Under the pieces are notes generated by a model. That model ran no database searches. It saw only the letters and a list, made by a program, of their open reading frames with translations, and was not told where the DNA came from. A stretch of 36,437 nt of DNA from a virus. The stretch covers positions 1 through 36,437 of the IMG/VR virus record IMGVR_UViG_3300031658_000035; one strand, 5' to 3'. The position numbers were made by a program, and so were the translations under genes. Of the stretch, positions 7,033 to 15,977 are shown piece by piece; the stretch's first letter is position 1, and the number at the start of each line of letters is the position of its first letter.

Positions 7033-7389
7033 TTATCTCCTAACCTGTATTTCATATAAAGCGACCTCATCACCGGCATAGACCGGCCCTGGCTCGACAA
7101 CCTTCCAAGTCTGAGCGCCGAACGCGATCAAACCATCGGCTACAGGGGTAAACTTCAATCCCTCACCCTCTACAGCGATCATTCTGTCGCCCGTTTGGAT
7201 TAATCCGCCTCTCTGGTGATCTTTGTAGTCAGTAATCACGCCTTTAAAGGGGTGGGCCAACGTTGTATCGGTCACTGTGCTGTTTGCGTAGGTTGATGTA
7301 ACCTTTGTGTAGGTCATGCTGACAACGGCGTCACCGAGCTTAAGGAAGGCTTTGCGGACGTGCTTTTGAATGGAGCCTTTAACGCTCAT
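7033..7389 (-). CDS. Head closure / stopper protein (118 aa)
   Basis: The gene follows the head-tail adaptor by an ATGA overlap and precedes the tail genes once the moron is discounted. At 118 aa, with LAHPFKGVITDYKDHQRGGLIQTGDRMIAVEGEG in the middle and VVEPGPVYAGDEVALYEIQVR at the end, it resembles HK97 gp7/gp9-type stopper or closure proteins: a small beta-barrel that seals the head channel. The assignment comes from position and overall pattern. Confidence 0.65.
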   Translation of the reverse strand: MSVKGSIQKHVRKAFLKLGDAVVSMTYTKVTSTYANSTVTDTTLAHPFKGVITDYKDHQRGGLIQTGDRMIAVEGEGLKFTPVADGLIAFGAQTWKVVEPGPVYAGDEVALYEIQVRR

Positions 7390-7865
7390 CCTCGAACCAG
7401 CACCGCGCCTGAGATGGGCTGATAGAACTGCACCATCCGCAGCACTTGCTCGGGAATTGGGCCGTCATTAACGCCCGCTGATTCCATCTCCATTTTTAAC
7501 GAGCCAATGTCGATCTTCCTAAACTCAGTATCGGTGTCGGTCGTGTCCGTGTTAGCCAGTGCATAAACAAACTCACTAGTGGCCCGCTGCAAAAACAAAG
7601 GGATTGTGGCGCTATCCAAAAGGTTCGCGTCTTTGTCATAAACATACTGGCGCGGCCATCGCAGGGAGTTGGTTGCCTCTACTTTGGCACCGTTCCAGTT
7701 CAACCCATCCAGAAGCTCTGATGCGCGCTTGGCGTGGTTCTCGACTGCATCGGTTTTGAGGCCCTGTACAAGCCCGTCAGGGTCTCTTGTGTCGAGGTAG
7801 GCGAGGATAAACTCTACAGTCGCAAAGCTATCCGCCGTGGTTCCTGGTGTGACTACAAGGGCCAT
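7386..7865 (-). CDS. Head-tail adaptor (DnaT-like phage family, 159 aa)
   Basis: The opening TPGTTADSFATVEFILAYLDTR, then LKTDAVENHAKRASELLDGLNWNGAK..SLRWPRQ.V.D, then IPLFLQRATSEFVYALA are the pattern of the helical connector family that databases sometimes label DnaT-like ssDNA-binding. In siphophage head operons this gene sits right after the capsid and attaches to the portal ring. It overlaps the next gene by 4 bases. A DNA-binding role is not implied by anything seen here. Confidence 0.75.
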   Translation of the reverse strand: MALVVTPGTTADSFATVEFILAYLDTRDPDGLVQGLKTDAVENHAKRASELLDGLNWNGAKVEATNSLRWPRQYVYDKDANLLDSATIPLFLQRATSEFVYALANTDTTDTDTEFRKIDIGSLKMEMESAGVNDGPIPEQVLRMVQFYQPISGAVLVRG

Positions 7866-7867
7866 TC

Positions 7868-8080
7868 TTAGCTCTCGGCCTTCTTGGTTGTCATCTTCTC
7901 GAATCGGCCAGTATCAACTAGCTCTTTCGCTTCTTCTTTGTCGCCGATTTCGACCACATAAATAAATTCTGGTGAATCTTCTGAGCCTACATCCTCAATG
8001 GTGCAGATATTGCCCCATAAGGCTTGCTTTGAACCCGCTTCAAGATCGCCTAGTGGTGTGTAATTCGCACGTAATTTCAT
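7868..8080 (-). CDS. Small head-operon protein (70 aa)
   Basis: A short acidic/basic mixed protein (MKLRANYTPLGDLEAGSKQALWGNICTIED...), ending in lysine-rich RFEKMTTKKAES, lies between the capsid terminator and the head-tail adaptor. Similar short genes occur in this place in many head operons. I do not recognise a domain. Confidence 0.6.
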   Translation of the reverse strand: MKLRANYTPLGDLEAGSKQALWGNICTIEDVGSEDSPEFIYVVEIGDKEEAKELVDTGRFEKMTTKKAES

Positions 8081-8102
8081 AATTAGACCCTAATTGGTTG
8101 GG

Positions 8103-8123
8103 AAAAGGGGCGACTAGCGCCCC
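8103..8123 (-). terminator. Intrinsic terminator/attenuator after the capsid gene
   Basis: On the minus strand GGGGCG, a 5-base loop CTAGT and CGCCCC are followed by TTTT. It lies 8 bases after the capsid stop. It may reduce expression of downstream genes relative to capsid or act as a processing signal; Q-modified polymerase would read through it. Confidence 0.75.
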
Positions 8124-8130
8124 ACATATT

Positions 8131-9063
8131 TTAGTTATTGATTGAAGGCAATCGAGCCAAGCCGCGACGGTTAAAGCTCGCAAAGTTGGCGTATTGCTTC
8201 ACACGCCAGATACTTGAGTCTTTCGCTTCTTGGGCACCAACAGCCTCGACCTGGATACCACCAGGAACAGACTCAGGGTGGATGCCAGCAACACCGACTT
8301 TCTGACTACCATCGTCAAATACACCAGCGTAAACCGAAGTCAGCGCACCACCGGTAAGAGCGGCACCGTTAGCAGTCTCAACCACCGACAGAAACTCATT
8401 CTTGAAGATGGGTACACCTTCATACCCGATAGTGGTACGGCCACTAGGAAGGGTTACAACCCAGTCGGCAGGCGTTCCACCTAATGCACGTAACAGCACT
8501 TTGTAAGCGCGGATAGTACGAGCAGGCATCATGAGCCAATCAACCATCCCGTCCTTGGCCTTAACCAAGTCCATAAGCTCATCAAGCAATGCAAAGCTGA
8601 TAGCTTGGCCTGCGGATGCGGTTGTGAACTGGGAAGCGTCAGCCATTGAGTGGAGGCTGTTCATGTTGGGAGTTGAGCCATCTCCGGTTGCCATGCCTGT
8701 CTGGAATTGACGCCCAACAGATTTAGCTTTGGAGCTGATCTCCACTGCGATCTGATCGACACCAGCACTAGCAGACTGCGCTTGCACAAGTCCGTCCATT
8801 TCTGCATCACCGATGATCTTGGTAGCAGTAAAGAGGGCTTGGGTACTGGTTGAGGCGGCTTTGTGGGTGATAGTCGCGTCAACAGCATAGAAACCGGAGT
8901 TTCCAAGCGCGTTTTCACGGTTTACCACGAGGGCCTGACCTGTGTAGCCGACGAATGGAAGCACGTCGAACATGGGATTGACTGAGATAATGTCTTCTGC
9001 GACACCCGCTACAATCTGGTTATTAATCAATTTTGCTGCTTCGGCTAGAGTTTGAGTAGCCAT
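8131..9063 (-). CDS. Major capsid protein (310 aa, HK97-fold type)
   Basis: This lies after the scaffold gene and before connector genes. It has the capsid order: an N-terminal helical arm (MATQTLAEAAKLINNQIVAGV), a long loop region, YEGVPIFKNEFL near residue 220 and an SVYAGVFDDG..VGVAGI segment near residues 245-265, ending RRGLARLPSIN. No protease is encoded nearby, so maturation probably relies on the separate scaffold. It is the most abundant virion protein by inference, with its own terminator downstream. Confidence 0.85.
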   Translation of the reverse strand: MATQTLAEAAKLINNQIVAGVAEDIISVNPMFDVLPFVGYTGQALVVNRENALGNSGFYAVDATITHKAASTSTQALFTATKIIGDAEMDGLVQAQSASAGVDQIAVEISSKAKSVGRQFQTGMATGDGSTPNMNSLHSMADASQFTTASAGQAISFALLDELMDLVKAKDGMVDWLMMPARTIRAYKVLLRALGGTPADWVVTLPSGRTTIGYEGVPIFKNEFLSVVETANGAALTGGALTSVYAGVFDDGSQKVGVAGIHPESVPGGIQVEAVGAQEAKDSSIWRVKQYANFASFNRRGLARLPSINN

Positions 9064-9081
9064 AGTTTTTTACCTCTGCGA

Positions 9082-9783
9082 CTAACTAGCCCTTAACAGG
9101 CCTTGCGCTATTTTTTGAGTTGAAGTTAATGTTTCTTTACTACCACCGCCGCCAGCGTGTGAAGGAGCGCCGCTCCCACCTTGATTACTGCCCTTAATGT
9201 AACGTGCGTACTGCGCGTCTTCTTTAAGATCAGATACCAAATCTTTTATACCCTTGTACGTGCCGTCACCCTTAACGCCGCCTTTGACTCTGGCGGTTGT
9301 CTTGCCGTCTGCCTCGACGGTTTCGATCATGGGTTTAGCTTTGTACATGAGGAAATCGAGGGCGCTTTCATCTACCGCAACGCCCGATAATTCTCTTGTT
9401 AGCTCACTATCAACCACAAGCCGCTGTATCTCGCTCTTGTAGCCGTCTAGTAGGCCTTTGTTGTCTGTAACGTCTTTCTGGTACTGCTCTGACCACTGGG
9501 CCTTCTCTTCGTTATGAAGATCGACCAGCTTATCTATCTGCCCTTTATCGACGAAGTTCTGTCGATCTTTCCCGGCCAAATCTGCGCGGAGTTTGTTATA
9601 GCTATCAATGGAAAAGTCTTTACCTAGCTTCGACACCAAACTCTGCATAGGCTTTAACTCATCCATAAGTTCTTCATTTCTCGCAGCCAATCCTTTAGAC
9701 GCCTCTGTGGCAGCCGCCTCAGAAAGCCTATCGATTTTTTTCTGCTCACTTGGATTTTCTTTTAAAAACTCTTCTAGATTCAT
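9082..9783 (-). CDS. Capsid scaffolding protein (233 aa)
   Basis: This highly charged, coiled-coil-like protein (MNLEEFLKENPSEQKKIDRLSEAA...) lies immediately before the capsid gene. Long helices fill residues 1-150. Towards the C terminus a glycine-serine linker (GGSGAPSHAGGGGS) is followed by a short tail, as in many scaffold proteins. GGAGG lies 7 bases before the ATG. It would be expelled or degraded as the head matures. Confidence 0.8.
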   Translation of the reverse strand: MNLEEFLKENPSEQKKIDRLSEAAATEASKGLAARNEELMDELKPMQSLVSKLGKDFSIDSYNKLRADLAGKDRQNFVDKGQIDKLVDLHNEEKAQWSEQYQKDVTDNKGLLDGYKSEIQRLVVDSELTRELSGVAVDESALDFLMYKAKPMIETVEADGKTTARVKGGVKGDGTYKGIKDLVSDLKEDAQYARYIKGSNQGGSGAPSHAGGGGSKETLTSTQKIAQGLLRAS

Positions 9784-9819
9784 TGCTATGACCTCCAGTC
9801 ATTTAAGGGCACCGCCCGT

Positions 9820-10884
9820 TTATGCCGCTGCGCCAAAGACCTGCTTCCAGGTATCAGCTTCACGTACTCTCAATTGATCTAGGGTTAGCGATCCGCCCTT
9901 GCGATCAACAAACTTGTCCACACTTAAGCCACCGTCCAGAAACAACCGGCCCTTCTTGTCACCCAAGGTGTCTAATACAAATCCTTTATTCTGTGTTCTT
10001 AGCCACTCGCCATAGCTGATATCGGCGGGGACTTGGCCGTTCATGCTGGCTCTCGTTCCTGGTGGAGCCTCATCAAGATTAATGCCCAGTTCGCGCCATG
10101 ATTTGACAATAAAGTTCATAATCGAGCGGCATTGTATGTGCGCCGGAGGCCTTGGCCCTTCATCGACCTTGTAAGCCTTTTTATCTCTTGATTGGCAAAT
10201 AGGCGTTGTGCGCCCGTCGAGAGTAGATAGCCACTGCATCGCCTTGATAGTGCCGGTGTTGGCTTTGCCTAGCTCGCCCCGCGAATGGTTCGATACATGG
10301 TTTACAGCCGTTCTTACAACTGCCTCTGCTTGGCGGTTGGTCTGGCTAATTCGACCCCTAACCCGTGAAACGATGGTGCCTATAGGCTCGCCCTCAACCA
10401 TGCCGATGTTAATTTGCTGCTTAATGAACTTCAGGTCAGCCGCTTTCAAATCGCCCGCCCACTGTCTGAGTAATCGACCCTGGAACGGCCTAGCCTCTAC
10501 CACTGAGCGCAGTAACGCCCTAGAGGGTGATCTAATCGCCACCGCGACCGGTATTACCTCGGCCAATAGTTTGGATTGAAAGCCCACCTCGTAAGAGGCC
10601 AGCTCCACCAGCTCGTCTTTCAACAACGCCTCGAAGTTTTTAAATCCAACCCGCCGAGTCTCTGCAACGGACTCCAGAAGGTTTTGCAGCCTCTTCGCTG
10701 TTGCGGGGCTTATGTCGTATCCCCTCGCGGTTATCTTTGTCAGGCTTGCCTCGATCTGAGCGATCAAATCTGACTCGGTATCTGTAAGCATTCTTAGTGC
10801 CCTAGCAGATAATCCAGAACTAAACCGCTGCGTGTAGACCGCATGGGATAGCTGCCGATCTAGTAGGGATTCGTTAACGCTCAC
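9820..10884 (-). CDS. Head morphogenesis protein (SPP1 gp7 / Mu gpF type, 354 aa)
   Basis: The C-terminal half carries VRTAVNHVSNHSRGELGKAN...MQWLSTLDGRTTPICQSRDKKAYKVDEGPRPPAHIQCRSIMNFIV. This is the standard Mu F-like/SPP1 gp7 motif (TLDxRTxxxC...PP.H..CR), with Cys and His able to bind zinc. The GTG start overlaps the portal stop in GTGA. The protein binds the portal and is packaged in few copies at the head vertex. Confidence 0.9.
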   Translation of the reverse strand: MSVNESLLDRQLSHAVYTQRFSSGLSARALRMLTDTESDLIAQIEASLTKITARGYDISPATAKRLQNLLESVAETRRVGFKNFEALLKDELVELASYEVGFQSKLLAEVIPVAVAIRSPSRALLRSVVEARPFQGRLLRQWAGDLKAADLKFIKQQINIGMVEGEPIGTIVSRVRGRISQTNRQAEAVVRTAVNHVSNHSRGELGKANTGTIKAMQWLSTLDGRTTPICQSRDKKAYKVDEGPRPPAHIQCRSIMNFIVKSWRELGINLDEAPPGTRASMNGQVPADISYGEWLRTQNKGFVLDTLGDKKGRLFLDGGLSVDKFVDRKGGSLTLDQLRVREADTWKQVFGAAA

Positions 10885-12287
10885 TCAGTTACGTCCGGTA
10901 GGTTTTCGACCTCATCCCCCATAGCGTCCTGCATTTCTTCAGCGGTCAGCTTGGTTCTAAGCCCTCGCGCCTTCATCTCTTCCACATACACCTCATAGGG
11001 TATTGCTTGGAGTGAATAGGCTTTGAGTAAGTCTTCGGCAGACATTAGATTTGGATTGTGGATGGAGAAATCACGATAGAGTGTGACCCTTGGTGGCGCT
11101 GTACCCTGCCCTCTAAGCAGATCGGTAAACACATAGGCTTGGTCTAAAGCTGATTCAAGATTGCTGATAATGCTGTGTAGTACGCTGTCGCCCTTGGATT
11201 CTTTTATAGTTTCCTCGGTTGCAGTCTTGGAGCTTCCAGCCTTGCGGAACATCAACTGCCCGCCGAGGGATTCCATCTCATCAACAAGGCGCTCCACATC
11301 AGCCTGCCCTTGAACAATCGAACCATCGCCGGACAACTCAACCCACTTTAGATCGCCTTTCTCAGATGAGGCGGTAACAATCGAGCCGGTACTAATCTCG
11401 CCGGTGGGCCTTCCCTGTTCGTCCTGGGGAATATCTACTGCCTTAGCGAACAGTATTGGAATGCGGGCAAGGTGTAGGATATTGCGCTGGTCGCTTGAAC
11501 TCTGCCAATGCTCTATGTTCTTTTCAGCCAATGGCTTGAGGGGTAGCTCTGAAGCCATAAACTGCGAGCGGTCAGCCTGTGCAGCTACCAGTGTGATAAC
11601 ACCAGAAGCCCTCAACCCCTCATCATATATAGACCACTCCTTGGACTGATCACTGGTTTTCCGCCACACCTCGAACCTGTCAGGGTAGGTCACTCTTATC
11701 TGATCAACCTCTTTCTCGCCGAAATCCTCAAAAGGCTCCATCACGGACTCTCTCACCCGAATACGCACAAGGGTTTGAACGCCGTTGATTACGTCAATAT
11801 CCCATCCAATGAGATTTTCAGCGTGTATGTGCGTCCAGTAGGGGCGAATACCTCGGTCTATCTCGTCTTGGCGCGATGTGGCTTGGCTTGAATCAATAAC
11901 CGGAGCGTCAATGAATATAAACGTCATGCCTTTAGCTAGCATCTGTTTGAGTACATCTTTTGCAAACGACTCTAAATTCACACCCTGTTTGTCTACGTCC
12001 TGGTTGAACGCCTCGTAGAACTCTTCTAGTGGCTCAACACTTGCTGGCTTCTCGAAAGGTTTACCAGACATCGCGTTAACTGTGCTTTTAAACACGTTAT
12101 ATAGGAATGACCGCTGTATTCTGGCTTTGTACTTGGGATCGCTCTCGCGCTCATTTTTAGGCAGGTATACCGTGCCCGCCTCGCGCATAGACTCAGTGCC
12201 GCCAAGCAAGGTATCAGCCTCATCTCTTGCTGGCTGTGCCTCTGTATACGCTGTGTTTGGCTCGTTAACTGTTTTACTCAAAGTCAC
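10881..12287 (-). CDS. Portal protein, DUF4055 type (468 aa)
   Basis: The gene lies between TerL and the head morphogenesis gene. The segment FLYNVFKSTVNAMSGKPFEKPASVEPLEEFYEAFNQDVDKQGVNLESFAKDVLKQMLAKGMTFIFID matches the N-terminal block of DUF4055 portal proteins. A long acidic helix region follows at residues 330-400. The GTG start at 12287 overlaps the TerL stop. It forms the dodecameric ring through which DNA is pumped. Length (468 aa) is normal for the family. Confidence 0.88.
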   Translation of the reverse strand: MTLSKTVNEPNTAYTEAQPARDEADTLLGGTESMREAGTVYLPKNERESDPKYKARIQRSFLYNVFKSTVNAMSGKPFEKPASVEPLEEFYEAFNQDVDKQGVNLESFAKDVLKQMLAKGMTFIFIDAPVIDSSQATSRQDEIDRGIRPYWTHIHAENLIGWDIDVINGVQTLVRIRVRESVMEPFEDFGEKEVDQIRVTYPDRFEVWRKTSDQSKEWSIYDEGLRASGVITLVAAQADRSQFMASELPLKPLAEKNIEHWQSSSDQRNILHLARIPILFAKAVDIPQDEQGRPTGEISTGSIVTASSEKGDLKWVELSGDGSIVQGQADVERLVDEMESLGGQLMFRKAGSSKTATEETIKESKGDSVLHSIISNLESALDQAYVFTDLLRGQGTAPPRVTLYRDFSIHNPNLMSAEDLLKAYSLQAIPYEVYVEEMKARGLRTKLTAEEMQDAMGDEVENLPDVTE

Positions 12288-13597
12288 AGTTCCATGATTG
12301 TCATCGTTTCGCGGTTAATCGGCCACTCTCTGTCAATGCAATAGCCGATCGCTGTTGTGATATGTTGATACTGGTTCTTTTGATCTTCTTGGAATGTAGA
12401 CCCTTGCTGGAGCTGTACAGTCGCCAACCCTTTATCACACCAAGGCGCGGTAACAGGGTTAACAAACAAACGTCGATCTCCGCTTGCTGTGCAAACTTTT
12501 GCCCTGACTGCGTTCTGTCGATCCTTAATAGCAGGGTGTGCTAATCGAACCTTGCGGGTATATCTCCAGCCGCTCGATCTCAATACATCTTCAATCTCAG
12601 TGTAGTCCGATGGGTGGCCATGCTTTTCGCCTGCCCTGCCTGCCGGATCGCCGTAAATAAAAACGTTTTTGTTTTTGTGGTCTTTGAACTTCTCGACAAA
12701 CTCCATTGCTGATTGCCTTGATACCGCGCTAGTCAGTACGATTTCATCTAGCAAATACAGTGAGCCTTCGCGGTTAACACCAACAGCCGACGATAATGGC
12801 GTGTAGTTCTGGTCGTGCATCCACCAAAGCTGCTCGTGCGGCTCAATAGTGGCCGACGTGTGGTTCTCTTTGCCGTAGTCGTCATATATTCGACCGGTAG
12901 CGCCGATAAAATCCGCTTCGTACTCTTGCTTGTACTGCCTAGGTGATAACTGCCGCTTTGCCGCCGCGATAGTCTCAACGGGGAGTATTTCAGCACTCTT
13001 CCAGTGGTACAGCTTCCAGTCTGGGTCGTCTGCATTCTCAGCGTACTGGGCCATGTCGTAGTAATGATTAAGGCCATCAGGTACGCCAATCAACCAACAC
13101 CAAGCCCTGTAGTTAGGTCGGGTGGGGTTGAACGTATCAAGCGCCGGTCTTATATTCGACTCCCACGCCTCCTGCTTTACGTCTGCAATCTCATCAACAA
13201 CACCGCCAGACCAGAAGACACCTTCTATGCGCTCTGGTTTGTCGAGTCCGATTAGTTGTACTTGCGTCCCGTTGTCCAGAAAGATCATCAAGTCGGTTTC
13301 TGAGGGCGGCTTTGTGCAGATACTGGTAATACAGAGCTTTTTCATATCGGCCCAGTAAATCTTTTTTACCTGATCCCTAGTAGGCGCTGCGATAAAATAG
13401 GTTTCGCCTGGGTTGGCCATTGCCATCTTAGCCACAAACCGTTTTGCCCTTTCGGTCTTACCTGATCGCCTGCCAGCGGGAACCACTGGGAACCGGACGC
13501 CGTTTGCTATTGCCTGGACTAGTGCTATCTGGATTGGGTGCTCTATCAGCGGATACCAGCGGGCCATCTCCCTCTGCGTTCTTAGTGCTACACCCAT
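12284..13597 (-). CDS. Terminase large subunit (437 aa)
   Basis: The ATPase half has a Walker A segment AGRRSGKT near residues 42-48, and a Walker B-type GGVVDEIAD near residue 135 with Asp-Glu. The nuclease half has GDPAGRAGE near 317, where an Asp is expected in the RNase H-like centre, plus MHDQNYTPLSSAVGV near 260. The ATG at 13597 follows the TerS stop as TGATG; a TTG one codon earlier is less likely. It pumps and cuts DNA at the portal. Packaging type (pac or cos) cannot be decided here; no cos is visible. Confidence 0.93.
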   Translation of the reverse strand: MGVALRTQREMARWYPLIEHPIQIALVQAIANGVRFPVVPAGRRSGKTERAKRFVAKMAMANPGETYFIAAPTRDQVKKIYWADMKKLCITSICTKPPSETDLMIFLDNGTQVQLIGLDKPERIEGVFWSGGVVDEIADVKQEAWESNIRPALDTFNPTRPNYRAWCWLIGVPDGLNHYYDMAQYAENADDPDWKLYHWKSAEILPVETIAAAKRQLSPRQYKQEYEADFIGATGRIYDDYGKENHTSATIEPHEQLWWMHDQNYTPLSSAVGVNREGSLYLLDEIVLTSAVSRQSAMEFVEKFKDHKNKNVFIYGDPAGRAGEKHGHPSDYTEIEDVLRSSGWRYTRKVRLAHPAIKDRQNAVRAKVCTASGDRRLFVNPVTAPWCDKGLATVQLQQGSTFQEDQKNQYQHITTAIGYCIDREWPINRETMTIMEL

Positions 13598-14031
13598 CAA
13601 TCAGGTAGAAACGATGCAAGCTGCCTGAGAAACGCTTCCTTGTCAGAATCACCACCCTCTGTAAGCTCTGGTTTGTCGCGCCATCTGTCTTTCTGGCGGT
13701 TCTTTAGCCAAAAGATCATCGACGCTGTATCTGGTGGGTAGTGCTTGATAGTCGGTGTGACTACGATCTCATTAAGAATCACCCTTATGTCGTCTTCCTG
13801 GCACTCATAGCCCATAGCTCGCTCGTAGAGTTTTTGGGCTACGTTAGCGTCGGCCATAGTCTTACCGGACTGTAGTGCCTCCATGAATTCAGGGTGTGCT
13901 ATTTTCCAATTATTTAGCGTCTTTTCACTAATACCGAAATATTCAATTAACTCTTTGTCAATTAGTCCGAGCTTGCATAGCTTTTCAGCTTGGTCGCAGT
14001 ATTCTGGCTTGTATAATGTTCGCCTTCCCAT
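13597..14031 (-). CDS. Terminase small subunit (144 aa)
   Basis: The ATG at 14031 is preceded by GGAGGGTGAG, a strong site; the longer reading from 14058 is less likely. The N-terminal part, AEKLCKLGLIDKELIEYFGISEKTLNNWKIAHPEFMEALQSGK, is a helix-turn-helix typical of TerS of the terminase_2-like type that recognises phage DNA. The C-terminal part has IFWLKNRQKDRWRDK, a frequent TerS ending. It overlaps TerL and starts the packaging genes. Confidence 0.88.
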   Translation of the reverse strand: MGRRTLYKPEYCDQAEKLCKLGLIDKELIEYFGISEKTLNNWKIAHPEFMEALQSGKTMADANVAQKLYERAMGYECQEDDIRVILNEIVVTPTIKHYPPDTASMIFWLKNRQKDRWRDKPELTEGGDSDKEAFLRQLASFLPD

Positions 14032-14076
14032 CTCACCCTCCAGGTGATAACACGGCACCGCCGCGCTTATAGTGTC

Positions 14077-14520
14077 TTACTTGTGCTTCCGCCCTTCCCA
14101 TATCGAGTTAGCCCGTACTGCCAGCCATCTAGCCCAGCGCCACTGCCTAAGTATCCAAGTGGACAACTTCTTGATTATCCCAGCGTTAGGGGGCGCAACT
14201 GTGTACTCTCTCAGAGCCTCAAGGAGTAGTGCGTCAAAGGCTTTTCGGTGCTTGTAGTCCAACTCTCCTGAGTTAGTAAGCTCGCAGCCTATGTCATGGC
14301 CCATACTGGCAACGACCATAGCGGGGTCATCTAAAGCGCATGTGCCAGCGTCCCACTCATATCCCTCATATATCTCTAACTCCCCGCACTGTTTGAGTTT
14401 GTAGTAAGGCTTGGCGATGTACCGGCCAAATACGCTAGTAGTGAAGCCAAAGCCGTCTTCTAGCATGTAGGGCTTGCCGGGGTTGCGGCTCGGGTCGTAG
14501 TGGTAGTTAGGCCAGCGCAT
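14077..14520 (-). CDS. DUF1353-like phage protein (147 aa)
   Basis: The middle segment EGYEWDAGTCALDDPAMVVASMGHDIGCELTNSGELDYKHRKAFDALLLEALREY fits the DUF1353 pattern: a beta hairpin leading to DxG, then a HD, then a helix ending in D..F..AL. This family is common next to lysis or packaging genes, and its role is not known to me. The C-terminal third is basic with aromatic residues (WILRQWRWARWLAVRANSIW) and may touch the membrane. The gene overlaps the end of the peptidase gene. Confidence 0.6.
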   Translation of the reverse strand: MRWPNYHYDPSRNPGKPYMLEDGFGFTTSVFGRYIAKPYYKLKQCGELEIYEGYEWDAGTCALDDPAMVVASMGHDIGCELTNSGELDYKHRKAFDALLLEALREYTVAPPNAGIIKKLSTWILRQWRWARWLAVRANSIWEGRKHK

Positions 14521-14942
14521 TAGCTATTCCGAAACACTTCGTCGGGGTCTAAATATTCATTCGCGCTATTCATAATCTCGTAATGTACGTGTGCACCCAT
14601 TGATCTTTCGTTGGGGTATCGTTTGCGGATATCTTGGGCTATTCCTACTTCTATATTTGCCGTCACCGCTTGGCCTACTTTGGCCGTGGGGTTCACATAG
14701 AACAGTCTATGGCGGAGATTGCTGCCATCAGTGACCTCAACGTACCGCCAGCTAAGATCATCGCCATAAGGGAATCCCAGCTTACTAATGACGCCGTTAA
14801 CAGGGCTTAGTACTGAAGCACCGATAACGCAGTCGTAATCTATCCCGTTGTGCAGTCTGTCGCCGCGAGGTGAATGATAATGGCCATCCCCGGCAGCGTC
14901 TGAGCGAACGCCGAGAGTAACTGTGCGTATTTGTCGAATCAC
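14520..14942 (-). CDS. M23-family peptidase, probable endolysin (140 aa)
   Basis: The zinc ligands of M23 metallopeptidases are visible: H31 and D35 in LHNGIDYD, and HVH at 118-120 followed by YE. The phage protein is close to domain size (140 aa) and lacks a signal peptide, so export would need the holin. It should cut peptide cross-links in peptidoglycan. It is surrounded by a lipoprotein gene and a DUF1353-like gene; together these look like the lysis block, though the likely holin is 5.8 kb upstream. Confidence 0.82.
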   Translation of the reverse strand: MIRQIRTVTLGVRSDAAGDGHYHSPRGDRLHNGIDYDCVIGASVLSPVNGVISKLGFPYGDDLSWRYVEVTDGSNLRHRLFYVNPTAKVGQAVTANIEVGIAQDIRKRYPNERSMGAHVHYEIMNSANEYLDPDEVFRNS

Positions 14943-15214
14943 TGGGCGGGCATGACTTCGATTGGGTTTCCAGCTAGAGCCTCATCGTTTGAGCATAGGC
15001 CGTTGTAGAGATTCATCTTTTTCTGTGTATTGAATTTGTGCTTGATTGTTCCGACGGGTGTCGCTTTGCATACAAACCACAGAGCGTCACTTAACGCTGC
15101 TCTGGAGGCTTGCTCTGCGTGTGTTGCTATAGCTATTTTGCCCGATTGCCACTCAGCACAACCGGTTAATACCACACACATCGCGGCTATCAATAACGTC
15201 AATTTAAAATTCAT
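14939..15214 (-). CDS. Small lipoprotein, possible spanin component (91 aa)
   Basis: The start MNFKLTLLIAAMCVVLTGCAEW has a lipoprotein signal with lipobox LTGC and a Cys at about residue 19. The rest is a short periplasmic domain with WFVCKATPVGTIKHKF and further Cys residues. It overlaps the peptidase gene by 4 bases. Size and position suggest a spanin or lysis-associated lipoprotein, but no coiled-coil i-spanin partner is obvious. Confidence 0.65.
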   Translation of the reverse strand: MNFKLTLLIAAMCVVLTGCAEWQSGKIAIATHAEQASRAALSDALWFVCKATPVGTIKHKFNTQKKMNLYNGLCSNDEALAGNPIEVMPAQ

Positions 15215-15528
15215 CGCTCTAATACCTCAATGGAAATGCTGCGGTCTTCAGTGCGCCCGCCGGCTGTAGTGACTCGATTGGTGACGGTGTACGATCTACC
15301 CTCTGTGCCACCTGACAACCAAACTGTGGCTGTTTCAGTCGTATTGGAACTACTCTCAATCACAAGCAAGGCATCAGGGCCAGTGAATGACCATGTGCTA
15401 CCAGAGATTGTGTCACCCTGGAGCCAGCCGTCATCGTCGATACTACCGTCATTGGCAGCGCCGGTTTCTGGCCCCCAGTCTCTTAGGTAGTCCAGTACCG
15501 CGTTTGGGTCTTTGCTAATACTATCCAT
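15211..15528 (-). CDS. Fibre-tail adaptor-like protein (105 aa)
   Basis: The sequence opens with DPNAVLDYLRDWGPE, then DGWLQGDTISGSTWSFTGPDALLVI and ATVWLSGGTEGRSYTVTNRVTTAGGRTEDRSISIEV. This matches the small Ig-like beta-sandwich proteins commonly called phage fibre-tail adaptors. They sit beside fibre genes and a capsid-decoration-like gene, as here. It overlaps both neighbours by a few bases. Confidence 0.7.
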   Translation of the reverse strand: MDSISKDPNAVLDYLRDWGPETGAANDGSIDDDGWLQGDTISGSTWSFTGPDALLVIESSSNTTETATVWLSGGTEGRSYTVTNRVTTAGGRTEDRSISIEVLER

Positions 15529-15965
15529 CAGGCGACTGTGAAGATGCCGCTAGCGTTCATGTTGATTGAGAACGTATTCGTGTCGGTCGCTGTAACGTCA
15601 GCCGGGGTGGTATCAAGTAGACAGTGCGCGATCACTTCATCTGGTGTGGCCGTAGTATCGACGATGGCTGCGAGGCGGGCTGTAATGGAGCCGCCTGCTG
15701 CCGTCCAGACAACGTTGGTAGCGTCAACCGTAGTTGTTCCGGCTGTCTCTGTGGCGCTTAGTGTTGTTGCTATACCGCCTGCCGTGTAACCGTTGGCTGT
15801 TGCAAGCTCGTTGGTTGCCGTTGTTGCATCGCTGACCGTAGTGGTGGCAATGTTCGACGTGCTGGCATAGAGGCGAACAACGAATGAATCACTGTCCATA
15901 TCTATCGCATTATTGACCATTTTGAGTTTTGCTTTGTCGTGTACTACCCAGGCACCTGCGGCCAT
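15528..15965 (-). CDS. Ala/Thr-rich structural protein next to the fibre adaptor (145 aa)
   Basis: The opening AAGAWVVHDKAKLKMVNNAIDMDSDSFVVRLYASTSN, followed by Thr/Ala-rich beta repeats and ending NMNASGIFTVA, is typical of a small virion protein often paired with fibre-tail adaptors. No catalytic residues are seen. It follows the repeat protein and overlaps the adaptor gene by one base. A role as a minor head or tail decoration protein is inference. Confidence 0.55.
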   Translation of the reverse strand: MAAGAWVVHDKAKLKMVNNAIDMDSDSFVVRLYASTSNIATTTVSDATTATNELATANGYTAGGIATTLSATETAGTTTVDATNVVWTAAGGSITARLAAIVDTTATPDEVIAHCLLDTTPADVTATDTNTFSINMNASGIFTVA

Positions 15966-15977
15966 TTCTTCTACTCC

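Noticed and set aside
12284-14031. A cos site near the terminase genes
   Set aside because: No obvious symmetric cos-like sequence was seen; packaging type is left open.
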